In this document: positions 47,001 through 64,000 of the stretch, in pieces | Position numbering within the stretch: position 1 is the stretch's first letter | Layout of the letters: each line of letters starts with the position of its first letter | Source: Marisa cornuarietis | Taxonomy: Eukaryota; Mollusca; Gastropoda; Architaenioglossa; Ampullariidae | DNA: 64,000 bases | Reading direction: 5' to 3' | Assembly (NCBI GenBank): GCA_004794655.1 | Contig: SMMW01000540.1 | Coordinates: 808,001 to 872,000 of the forward strand | Made by a program: the position numbers and the translations under genes | The notes under the pieces: model-generated | The model's input: the letters and a program-made list of their open reading frames with translations, nothing else | Databases searched by the model: none | What the model was told of the DNA's origin: nothing

Positions 47001-47836
47001 CCCAGCCCCGTCTAAAGCTGCACAGCCACCACCATCCCGACAAACAAAACGGAATCCTCCCCCCCCACCCCTAAGCTGGCGAAATTATTTCAAGTCGAGC
47101 ACTCTCTAACATGTTGTGTGCCTCTTCTCACCTCATAAGCAGGTCAAAGCGAGAATAATGCTCACCGTCTATCGGTTAGTCTCAAGACTTGAGAACACCC
47201 GGTGTACTACCGACGTTGACGGGTTATTGTGTACTTCCTGCACTCAGAGGATCATACGAGGGTAGAAAGCTGCTACCTTGATGTCGTAGTACAGATGATC
47301 GGCGATGCGTCACCGACATCCGGGCGCATGGGTCCCGAGAGAATGAAGGCAACCAATCAGCGGTTTGTACTTTTGTTGAGGGCGATAAACAGTGATGAGT
47401 GGAGCGGTCTACTGATAGCAGCCTCCACAAAATGGGCATTCTCTCACAGTGACAAGAAACATTTTGGCGAACACACACACACACACACACAAAACATTTT
47501 CCCCCTCTTTAATGAATGAGAATACACAAAAGGCTAAATGAGGCAAAAGAATTGCAGTCTTTCTTTTTTACGGCGACCACAGAAGCCAGTGTGTCCAGGT
47601 GATAATGGTCCCTTTAAAGCTTCCGAAGAGGAACTGCTGCTGGGGTTGTTGCACAGTACACCGCTAGGGCGGTAGATGGCTCCTTAAGACTAGCACTGAT
47701 TTAGAAGCATCCACTGACTGCTAAGCTTTGGCCATGCAGCTAGCCAACTACTGTATACCCAGCCCCGAGCCTCTTGCAAATGGCAATCAAAGACAAGCAG
47801 GAGATCGTTTAGAGAAGGACACAATGCGATGCACAT
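42913..47836. other. Intergenic DNA between the GPCR and YIPF5
   Basis: Holds TG/CA microsatellites (43224, 43998, 46800, 47468) and the LINE-like tail at 45593. No exon recognised. The last 200 bp or so before 47837 should be the YIPF5 3' UTR, although no clear AATAAA was seen on the minus strand close by. Confidence 0.5.
45593..45690 (-). mobile_element. LINE-type 3' tail with AAT microsatellite
   Basis: AAT repeats followed by TGTTTATTTGTATAGCGCTG and TTTAAGCGCT resemble, in reverse, the GCGCTATACAAAT plus TTA tail of the LINE families here. No coding part. Confidence 0.5.
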
Positions 47837-54805
<6,969 letters not shown>

Positions 54806-57694
54806 CTGCAACACAGGCACGTGACATGTGTCAGCGGTGGGCAGGTACACGCTACAACATTGGGCAACATCACAACGCTTTTAAACTTATCTTGTCAATC
54901 ACGTATTAGAGTATTGTCCACACACACACAGAGGAAATCATGCAAATTCAAGCCGCCATGCTTATTGTGTTTACCCTTCAAGTGTCTGAATTCTTTATGA
55001 GGATCTTCTGGTCCAGCAAGAATAAACCATTTCGTTTGATCGCAACGGAAGCGCAACATGAAATAAACAGTAACATCTATTGTAGTAGAAACGGCACTAT
55101 CGACCTAAAGTATCTCCGTTATTAAAAGAAAATACTTCCTCCTGTTTTCTCGTGCATGTGTCTGGCCAGAAAATCCTGGGTAACCTTACATGATCTCCCA
55201 CTGAGCCATCTCGTCCCTCGCATCTTCCTGCTAGCCCGAAAACAAGCTAGTCCGGTCGTCAAGGTGACTAAAGAGTACAGAAAGCGGGTCGAACCGAGCC
55301 TGGCTCCATCCACTGCGTCAGCGGCAGCCCAACGAACTGCTTTTCAGCACCAGTGGTGACTGGTGTTTCTGGACAAAGAGTCTTGGCTGGCCAGCCCCGA
55401 GGCACAATCAAGCGACACACAAATCATTGACCTCATGATGGCATCGACAAGCATTGCGGACCAAAGTACCTGCCCCGCAGGGGCAGCAGGGGTTGAGGAT
55501 GCGGGAGGGGGGGATTGGCTAGGAAGTTCAAAGAGGATTATAAATCCTTCGTCTCAAGGCATGCTTTATTAGGGCGGAGACGAGCTAACGAGTCAGAGAA
55601 TAAGCACCTGCTGTTTTCATCCGGCCTCTGCCGCATTTCCCAGGCACCAGCTTGCTGAAGATTGTCAGTCTCACGCTCTTAGCACCAGCCTCCTGTCTGT
55701 GGCGGTTGTGAATAATCTGCGAACGTATCTTTCAAGTGGTCAGAGAATCGCACGGCTGTCTTTCTGTTGTGTGAGGATAACGTGGAGACCTCGTGCTCTT
55801 TCGCACAATCGCCATAATAACGGCAGCACCGATTAAAGAAGAAACGGGGCAATACTGAACACAAGTAATATTGCGGCTGATGCAGTGTTACATCCTATAT
55901 GTTCAATAAAGTCCTCGCTTCATACTTCTCCCTGGGGAGGGTGTGTGTGTGTGTGAGAGAGAGAGCGAAAAAGATGCATTTCTAACATCAATCTGAAGAT
56001 CTGATCCTAAAAACATGTTTTAAGAACAAAAATCACCAACCTTTATAAAAACGAGTGCTGGATTTGGAAACGCAGAAAGATAGTCTTACATAATTAATGG
56101 CGCCTGTGGGTGTGTGTATATGAATGGTAGTAAAGATTTATTCGTAACGTGTGCCCCAAGACAAATGCCATCCACCCCTTGACCACGCCTACCGCGTGTG
56201 GCGTGCACTAGACAAAGTAATTAGTCTGCCAGCAATACACATTACACATCTACTATATTTTCCCTCTCTTCAGAGGATGCGCACCCGGCGACAGCCGGAG
56301 AACAGGAGGTAATTTGCTTGCCACGTCACCCGCAAACGTGTTACCTAGACAGTAGCGGTTGTGTTGGTAGGAGGTACTACCAAGGTAACTTCTTGTGCCC
56401 TGACCACTATAATTTATTTGGCAGCGATGTGTGGGCGTATCGTTGACACTACATCTGGTCGGGTTCCTTAGATAGGCGGGATGTGTGGGTGGATGCGGGA
56501 TATACAAGCAATCTGAAGGTAGGGGTTTCTTCACAAACAGCCAACTTATTATTAACCTGCAGGATCTACAACATTTACGGCTGTACTGTATGCGTCCGCA
56601 TCTTCCTTAGTGTTATCATCTACTTATTTGTGTATGCAACGAACTCGTTTAAAAACTATACGTAGGGGTATGAAAGCGGCAGAGGGAGAGAAAGAGAGGG
56701 GGTGAGAAAGTGAAAGTGAAAGTGACCGACGTGGCGGCGTGATGCATGGATGAAGGGACACAAAATCTAAAAACAGAGGATGGCAGTTCTTCCCCTAGTC
56801 CCACTGATCAGTCACTATGTCCAGGCGGAAGTCATCTAAAGGCTGTGTTCAGTTCATTCAGTCATCCACCCAAGCATGAGAGTTTCTGCGCCAAGCACCG
56901 CCAGCCAGAGGAGTATCTTGGGCGCCTGTGTACAGTCGTCGTCTGCGTGTTGGTCTTCCCACACGAGCCCCCACAGAGATCACATCGCAGCCCCGGCCAC
57001 ACAAGTCGGTACAACTGGTGTAAAGCGGAGCCGGAAAGAAGCAAAGCGAGTAAAGAAACACGCTCATCGTCTGCTCTGCCATTTCAAACCAAAGTCGACT
57101 GCCACCACGTGGACTGCAAAACGGCGAGGAATGTGCAGGCTCTGCAAACAGCTTCTGAAAAAGAATAAAGAAAACCGGGCTCTTGTACTCCTCAGTTCTA
57201 GTTTCCTTCTGTCTGCAAGGTCTGAAACAGACCAGTCCCAAGAGTCGGAAAAGGCAGGAATAGCAGTGTGTCTTCCAGCATTCCTGGAGTTCGTAATCTC
57301 TCTCTCTTGCGTGTGGGTGTGTGTGGTCTTGATGGGGAACCGAGGAACTAGATGGCCAGAGGGTACGTTTAGAAGTGGGGTGGGGGGAGTTATCCATAAA
57401 AACTGAGCGAACTGGGAGGCTAAAATATTTTTTACCTGGGGTTTTTGCTGGGAAGCATGAGAAATTTGGTATTAAATGCAAAGATCAGTTCTACGTAAAG
57501 ACAGAACTCTGTGTAACATATGTGTGCGTGCGTGTGTGGTGTGACTATAAGTAGTCACCAACCATCTTATAACAGCATCTTTAGGGCCGAACAGCTAAGA
57601 CTGTCAACCTTATCAAGGTTAGCAGCTGTTTTACTTGTTATCATCCCTCCCGACCCACTAACCAATCTCCCTTCCGGTAGGAAAGCAGCAGAGC

Positions 57695-57900
57695 TCACTG
57701 TGCACTGATAGTGAGCTCACAGAATGTGAACTCACTGTATATTCAATGACTGTGAACTCACTGTACATTAAATGATTGTGAGCTAACTGTTCATTCAATG
57801 ATTGTAAGCTAACTGTACATTCAACGTCTGTTAGGTCACTATAGCATGCATTCAATGACTGTTTGATTATTATAGTATGCATTCAATGACTGTGAGCACA
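57695..57900 (+). repeat. Minisatellite, unit about 32-35 bp
   Basis: Six or so copies of ATTCAATGACTGTGAACTCA followed by CTGTACATTA-like sequence, progressively diverged; the last ones carry TATAGCATGC. No coding signal. Confidence 0.8.
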
Positions 57901-58371
57901 CTGAACATTGTGACCTTTACTGTTCCCTCCCCGCACCCTCCCCACCAAGGATCAAAGGATGACACAGTTTTTGCTTGGACACAACTCAGTCCCGCTGCCA
58001 GCTCCCTGCACTTCAGGGATTTTAAAAAGCAAAACATCCTCCCTACACAGTGTACACTGTACAGGCTGCACCAAACACAGAAATCAAAGAGCGGAATTCC
58101 CTGCACACAGCTGAGGCTATGTGCCACCGACCTTTCACCCCGAGCCTTCGTCGAGAGTCTTTGTTTTTGCGTACTCGCAGTATGACGTCACAGTGCGCAG
58201 CGATACTTGCAGAAGGCAAGACATTATGTGGTAAGGGTGGAGGAAGGAGGATCACCGAACCCTGTTCTTCAAAAGACAGCAGGTAAACACAAGCCTGTAT
58301 GAGTAAAAAATAATAATAAACATGCTTCAGAACTAAGCAACAGACTGTATGAATGACAACTCCTACTAAAC

Positions 58372-58926
58372 TGTGGGACTGCCAAACAAACACCGGCTTA
58401 TGAGACTACCAAACAAACACCAGCTTATGAAACTACCAAACACCGGCTTGAGATACTACCAAACAAACACCGGGTTATGAGACTACCAAACACCGGCTTG
58501 AGAGACTACCAAACAAACAAACACCGGCTTATGAGACTACCAAACAAACAAACAAAGGCTTATGAGACTACCAACCAAACAAACACCAGCTTATGAGACT
58601 ACCAAACAAACAAACACCGGCTTATGAGACTACCAAACAAACAAACAAAGGCTTATGAGACTACCAAACAAACAAACACCGGCTTATGAGACTACCAAAC
58701 AAACAAACAAAGGCTTATGAGACTACCAACCAAACAAACACCAGCTTATGAGACTACCAAACAAACAAACAAACACCGGCTTATGAGACTACCAAACAAA
58801 GAAACACCGGCTTATGAGACTACCAAACAAACAAACACCAGGTTATGAGACTACCAAACAAACAAACACCAGGTTATGAGACTACCAAACAAACACCAGC
58901 TTATGAGACTACCAAACAAACACTAG
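58372..58926 (+). repeat. Minisatellite, about 20 copies of a 26-38 bp unit
   Basis: Units of GGCTTATGAGACTACCAAAC followed by one to four AAAC tetramers and ACC. Length varies by the number of AAAC units, and a higher-order period is visible where AAACAAAGGC units alternate with AAACACCGGC units. Confidence 0.9.
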
Positions 58927-59419
58927 CCTGTAGGCTCAGATAAACGCCCCCGTTTGCGTTAGCCACTAAATATTTCATATTTTCGAGCCACAGATAAAGC
59001 TCCTGTCCCTCGCTTAACCCTTGCTGCTGGCTTTAACACGGATCAATCATACGCCACGCCCCACCCTACTCCACCTACCCCAACCACCACCTCGGCCTCC
59101 CATCGCGCTTTCACCGAGCACAGGCGAGCTGCGTGGCTTGCACAATGTCAGGGGGAAAAAAGTTCAACAACCAAAGATGGGCCATTAGTGCAGATCGCTG
59201 CTGCCTTCGTCAGAGCAGGGCTGCTGCTTGCCGATCAGGAAGTTTAGCCTGTACCATGGCAACGATATCTACCATGCGCTTTCACGGCCCTGTGGTGCAT
59301 CGCACCATACCAAGCGCAGGTGAAGCGTAGTTGTGACTGAAGGCCTTGGAGGTGCCAGGGGTTCAGGTGTCAAAACCTTCTTATCTCCTCATCGTTGAGT
59401 CCTGTTGATGTTGCTGGTC

Positions 59420-59600
59420 GGTCAGGCTTTCCTCTCCATGATGATGATGATGTCCATTTGTAATGCACAGGTATCCATTCAGAAGAATGCTCATTGCGCA
59501 ACAAAAACAAAATAAATAAAAAAATAAGAAAAAAATAAAGTAAATAAATAGATAAAACACCAGGAAAGTAAAAAAATAAATAAATAAAAAAATTAAGACT
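59420..59600 (-). mobile_element. LINE 3' end, antisense copy of the 4.8-kb element
   Basis: Reverse complement shows ACTTTCCTGGTGTTTTATC, an A/T-rich stretch, TTGCGCAATGAGCATTCTTC, TGAATGGATACCTGTGCATT and ACAAATGGACATCATCATC, nearly identical to 4915-5030. Only the 3' UTR is present. Confidence 0.78.
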
Positions 59601-62321
59601 GAAGCAAGCTCCGAGTTTGTACCCCCGTGTACAGTGAGCTCTGCTGCTCTCATACAAGGCAAGCAAGGAAGGTGTGGATACCTACTCGTGTGAGATTAGC
59701 GCTAGTTAGCGTTTTACTGACTAAAGTCCGCCAGAAATTTAGAAGAGCTTTTTCCTCCCTTTTCTCGTCTGCACTCCTAGTTCCATTTAATGCTTCTTTT
59801 CTTTAAACGGTCAAATTGCAAAACGGTTCGCTAAGTCTACGCAAACACGAGAAAACATTTCACAGCATGAGAGAAAAAGACAGTTTACATTTTTTTACAA
59901 CATGATTATTATTCAAATACGAATTTTTAACGCATACTCCGAGCAGAAGAGCACAATGAATGCGACAGACAGACTGGCAGACTTCCATAAACTACAAATA
60001 CGGCGTAAGGCCTAACAACCACCAATACCAACAAATAAAGGGCTGATTTATTTTTTTACCCCCTGCCTCTTTCCCTTCCTGCCTCACATTTTTCTGTTTT
60101 TGAATTTCTTCTTATATCTTCCTGTTTTCTTCCTCTCCTTTTCATCTTTTCTCACTTGTCACTCGCTCAGCGTCTCACTCATTCGCCCAAACGCACGCAC
60201 ACCCCAGCCCCTAGACCTGCCCTAAATCCATGTACTCAGGCAAGTAATATGTGCGGTCCTCGTAAAGCCGATGTTTCCATCTCACTGCACGCCGTGATTA
60301 TGCCGGCCTGATCAATGAACACGTAACCACCAATAAAAAATATTCTTTAAAAAAAGGGAAGCGACCAAGCTCTACGAACACTGCGCATGCGCACGGAAAG
60401 CCTTGAGGGAAAGGTCGGTACAAACAATTTCACCTTCGCTTACGGAGGTAACTCGTTTAAATGTCCATGTCTGCTGTCCTGTATTAAAATTACTGTCAGG
60501 AAAAAGGACGAGTTCACGCAATGATTACTCGCTGACCTCCTCATGGTGTCTGGCAGACGCTCCCATAGGAACTCGTTGCTTGGTGTGCATGATAAAGGTG
60601 ATTAGCATGGCAGTCAGTGCACCATCACTGCACACGCACTCGCGTTCTGGTTCGCTCGCGACATTCTCTCTTATTTACTCACCCCTCCCCTTCTCCACTC
60701 CCTCCACCCATCTTACACCAGCACGCACTTATCTCTTCCCAGCTCGCTCCTGCTCTCAGTACCACTTGATCAGACCATTCACCATTTCTCAGACTCCTCC
60801 ACCACCATACAAGCACAAATATACGCGCGTGCACATACAGAGATGCTGTATGGCAAACAGATGTCCGCCCGTCAAGAGATTACTTATCGAGATGCACCCA
60901 CTTCACTGACAAACACTGAGGTTTCTGCAGTTATTTGCGGTTGTACGATGTGCCAATGACGGAGGCCTCAATCGTTTCCGGAAGTAACCGGACTGCGTAA
61001 ACTTCTGCTGTGGGCGTTGCCCAGTGTCTCGACCACCTCTGGCACTGCACACTTTTTGTACAGTGGGAAAGATTTCCGTGGAAACCCGAGTTATGATAGT
61101 ATCCAGATGTTCGAACTTTAAAGCAAAAACTTTCGTGACGTAAATTAGGCGGCAAACAGATTTGTATAACGAGTAAGATGAGATGTCTGGCAGTGGTGAT
61201 AAAGCTGCTGCAGTCTTGACCTTTCAACCACGTCCCCTACTGCCCAAGCAGTGAAGGCCATTTGAGTGTCTTCACTGATACCCTCGTGGTGTGCGCTCGC
61301 TCCTTCAGAGGCCGTCAGTTTCCTCTTGTTACACCTCAGTTCTGTATGTCCTCAGTTTCTGAGCTGTCATGACTACCATGAAGAGAGTGAACACTGCACC
61401 CCTTACTGTCTCATGCTTCTTCCTGGGGTTCCCTCTGAGACTTCAGTGACTTTTGCTTCTGCAGTCCAGAGCTCCGTGACAGGCAGCGACTATGGTGTTG
61501 ACGCCTCGCCTCGTGCAGAGATTTTAAAGAGAGAAGGACTAGCTGCAGCTCAAGCACGGGAACAAATAACTTGCGTCGCGCATGCGCTGGACTGTCATTG
61601 TTTCGTTTTTTCAGGTTTCACTTTACACAGTGTGTCACAGAGCTACTGTCGTAATTATTTTGAGATATGTGTGTGTAAAGATAATAAGTGATCTATTATA
61701 ATATGCAGTCTTGTTAAATAATTTGATAAGATAAGCTAACACAACGCACGATGTGAATGTGTTCAAAACAACACGTTAAAAAAATCAATAAATAAGGATT
61801 TAAATATGTTACAGTATAAATGGAGTTCAAGGTACGTTCCTTAGAGCCTTGGTCTGAATTAATACTGAATTAAATTCATTAACAAACGATAAACTCGCTA
61901 TAAACCGCTTTGTGTAACCACTCAGAAAGACAATGAGGTAGAGAGCGAGAGCTTGCTGACATAACCATCTTATCGACTTCTTCAGTATCCAAGGATTCTT
62001 TATTCTATTATGCTCGCGGGCACAAAACAAAGAGACCGGAAGCTGCCTGTCAATAAGTGAAGCTTGTATACAGCTGGACGGGACTTGAGTCAGCCCTGGC
62101 CCACTACGCGCCCGCAGTGTTGGCTGTCCTTTCCTTCAGTGTCTCTGCCTCGTGACATGGTGTACATTCGCTTCATTTCTCTCCAGTCCTAAAAAAAGGT
62201 CAAAGGCGTTCATTCCTAGAGGATGTTCCTACCCAACACGCGTTCTCGAATATTCTGGAAATTCTGGAAAGTCTTGGCTAACCATTGTTAAATTCGGGTT
62301 CACCGTGCATATAGTTTACTA

Positions 62322-62700
62322 CTACTAATAATAAGGATTTATATAAAACTTTTCCAATAATTTGCTCAGAGCGCTTTACAGAAATGATATACAGACTGAA
62401 TCACCAAGACCCATGCACCCATATTAGCATAAAACAGACACTAACTTCTACAACAGACACCCGCTCATGCATAAAGTAAAATACAGACATGTTATGCACG
62501 CTCATGTCAGGACAGGGTCACAGTGAAGTCGTCGTTCTGAAAAAATCGTCTTAAGTTTACACTTAAAGGTGGTAAAAGAATCAGAGTGTCAAAGGGTGAC
62601 GGTAATCCCTTCCAAGTTGATGGGGCTTGCTATGAGAAAGACCTCTGTCCACACGTCTTTGTTTAACTAGCGGGACCCGAAGGACCAAAGTGTCAGAAGA
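62322..62700 (-). repeat. Dispersed repeat with GAGCGCTTTACA end
   Basis: ACTACTAATAATAAGGATTT then TTTGCTCAGAGCGCTTTACA, with AGTTTACACTTAAAGGTGGT and AATCCCTTCCAAGTTGATGG downstream. The microsatellite plus GCGCTTTA motif looks like a retroelement tail, but no RT residues are visible. Confidence 0.4.
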
Positions 62701-62731
62701 TGAGCAAAGAAGTTTTACTTAATCGAAATTT

Positions 62732-62842
62732 TCATTCTTTCATTTTCTGGTGTTAGTTGTTAACTAACAAAACCAAGTGTTTATTTGTTAGTAGAAAATA
62801 CAACAGACAACTATTAAATAACACCAGAAAATGAAAGAATGA
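62732..62842. repeat. Foldback palindrome, 24-bp perfect arms
   Basis: Arms 62732-62755 (starts TCATTCTTTCATTTTC) and 62819-62842 are exact inverse complements over 24 bp, separated by 63 bp that also contain partial inverse matches (GTTGTTAACTAACAAA; TTGTTAGTA; CAACAGACAAC). Could be a small foldback element. Confidence 0.85.
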
Positions 62843-63834
62843 ACATATACGCGTGCGCGCAGTCACACACATACATACAAGGCACGTACGCACACTCGCA
62901 CGCACAGATACGCTCGTGAAATAAAACCAGTGAATTAAGTGGGTCGGGACATGGGTGTTGAGGTCTGGGAGGAGGAGAAAAGGGGAGACAAAGTGTCAGT
63001 GGGTTTAAGGCTTGTGTCCAGTCCATGGCAGCTGTTGCTGTGAGATTACGCGGCGACTGGCCAGACAAACATCCCACAGTAAACTCCCCTGTGCATGATC
63101 GATCTGTGAGTCAGGCCTGGAATGACAGCATCAACAGCAGCACAATGCGGCGGACATATCCCTCCTGGGCATACAGACAACGCAGTGCCTGTTACCCCTT
63201 TATTTGTTTATTTGTCTTTGAGTCTGAGACAACATGAACCCAAGCCCCGGGTATGTACATGTGTGAAGTTCCACACAATGAGCTGTGGAATAATCTGATC
63301 TTCTTGCACCGAGTGTTTCCGCCTCCATTCTTCCCTTGATATTTCCATCGTTTTGAGGATGGGAGATGGCTTATCTCCCCCTCAATGCCTCGAACCCTAG
63401 CAAACCCTCAACAGCCGTAGTTATGGACCTTAAGGAAGATGAAGGCCTGTAGGTCAGCACCACACTTCCTAGGTCTGCCAGTTTTCGCAAGGCTTCTGAT
63501 CCACAGGTAATTATATCGCTGCCTCAAAACTATTGCTCAAGAGCAGCTTCTGGTCCTAGCTCACCTTGAGGTAATGTTCCCCATGGCTCATAACTGTTGG
63601 TGCAAAGCGGACAACAGCTTTTGTTCTGTTGGATTAAATACGGCGAGGATTCAATGCAAGGGCTTACGACAACTGCCTCTCTTGCAATAGTCAATGCTGT
63701 GACACAGTCAATAATAATAATAAAGGTCGCATGCCACACTGTCGCCACCAAACCAGCAGAATCCGCTCTCACAAGCTGAAGAGGCTGTACACTGCTGAAG
63801 ATTCAAGAACCGAGAAGAGATTTTTTTTTAATTG

Positions 63835-64000
63835 GTGTTTTACGCCGAGCCAGCAACTAAGGCTATATCACGGCAAGGCAGCCAGCCCTGTAAACAGATG
63901 TCACATGCAGAGAAAGAACAGCGTGCCCGAAGCGAGAACTGAACCCAAGACAGCCAACCTTCACTGTAGTGGTGACACGCGCTAAACGTTGCGCCACCGG
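63835..64000 (-). mobile_element. tRNA-derived SINE, truncated by the window edge
   Basis: Reverse strand: GGTGGCGCAACGTTTAGCGC (A-box region), GGTTCAGTTCTCGC (B-box region), then a body with CCGTGATATAGCC and GGCGTAAAACACCAATT, ending in a poly(A)-like run (T run at 63822-63831 on the plus strand). The 5' end may lie just outside the window. Confidence 0.8.

Larger units (their letters stand above)
54806..63830. other. Region upstream of YIPF5 exons; no exon recognised
   Basis: Moderately GC-rich blocks with three minisatellites, one LINE 3' end and one foldback. It probably includes YIPF5 intron sequence. Open frames of 140-207 codons near 56750-57480 and 168 codons at 60403 lack homology, coexist in several phases and are not called. 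Confidence 0.45.

Noticed and set aside
56746..57481. Open frames of 140, 176 and 207 codons on both strands
   Set aside because: Several phases are open at once, none shows a domain, membrane pattern or splice-consistent neighbour; best explained by composition.
58372..58926. CRISPR-like array
   Set aside because: Units are contiguous tandem repeats without unique spacers, in animal DNA.
60219..60310. Possible YIPF5 5' exon on the minus strand (RLYEDRTYYLPEYMDL)
   Set aside because: Does not match the YIPF5 N-terminal region before the Yip1 domain and has no convincing splice phase.
60403..60909. 168-codon open frame on the plus strand
   Set aside because: Low-complexity Ser/Thr/Pro-rich translation of C-rich DNA, no recognisable domain or splice context.

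Overview
This window is nuclear DNA from an animal, most probably a gastropod mollusc. The support is inference: intron-containing genes with GT-AG junctions and introns of about 0.7-6 kb, tRNA-derived SINEs, many CR1/L2-like and RTE-like LINE fragments, abundant microsatellites, and an intronless GPCR with the NSxxNFxxY-type TM7 motif common in lophotrochozoan peptide and chemosensory receptors. Nothing looks prokaryotic. Gene density is low: five genes I can support, in a matrix of repeats.

Layout. 1-7.8 kb: no gene; a patchwork of SINEs, a duplicated AT-rich module, RTE-like LINE debris, a LINE 3' end and one mariner-like end. 8.15-11.91 kb (minus): complete six-exon CCDC134 (250 aa). 12.23-16.55 kb (plus): YIPF6, seven exons (219 aa), head to head with CCDC134 across about 318 bp. 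16.5-22.9 kb: 3' UTR, then non-coding DNA with dispersed repeats, a LINE endonuclease fragment and microsatellites. 22.97-28.02 kb (plus): a three-exon LRR-Ig-transmembrane receptor (513 aa) with AMIGO/Kekkon-like architecture; its first intron holds two LINE fragments, one carrying an in-frame 14-copy 39-bp tandem expansion inside reverse transcriptase. 28.90-32.07 kb: a 3.16-kb hAT-like element with an 8-bp target duplication. 32-41.7 kb: non-coding, with a MITE, a G-quadruplex motif, a foldback, an RNase H fragment and LINE ends. 41.72-42.91 kb (minus): intronless rhodopsin-class GPCR (397 aa). 47.84-54.81 kb (minus): the last three coding exons of YIPF5; its 5' exons were not found and probably lie beyond the right edge. 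55-64 kb: no recognised exon; minisatellites, a LINE 3' end, a foldback palindrome and a tRNA-type SINE cut by the window edge.

Function. CCDC134, YIPF6 and YIPF5 all belong to the early secretory pathway (ER lumen, ER-Golgi membranes). The CCDC134/YIPF6 pair may share a promoter. The GPCR and the LRR-Ig receptor are cell-surface proteins with no visible functional link to the others. I found no evidence of a novel multi-gene system; the notable material is in gene arrangement, transposon structure and repeat-driven protein change.
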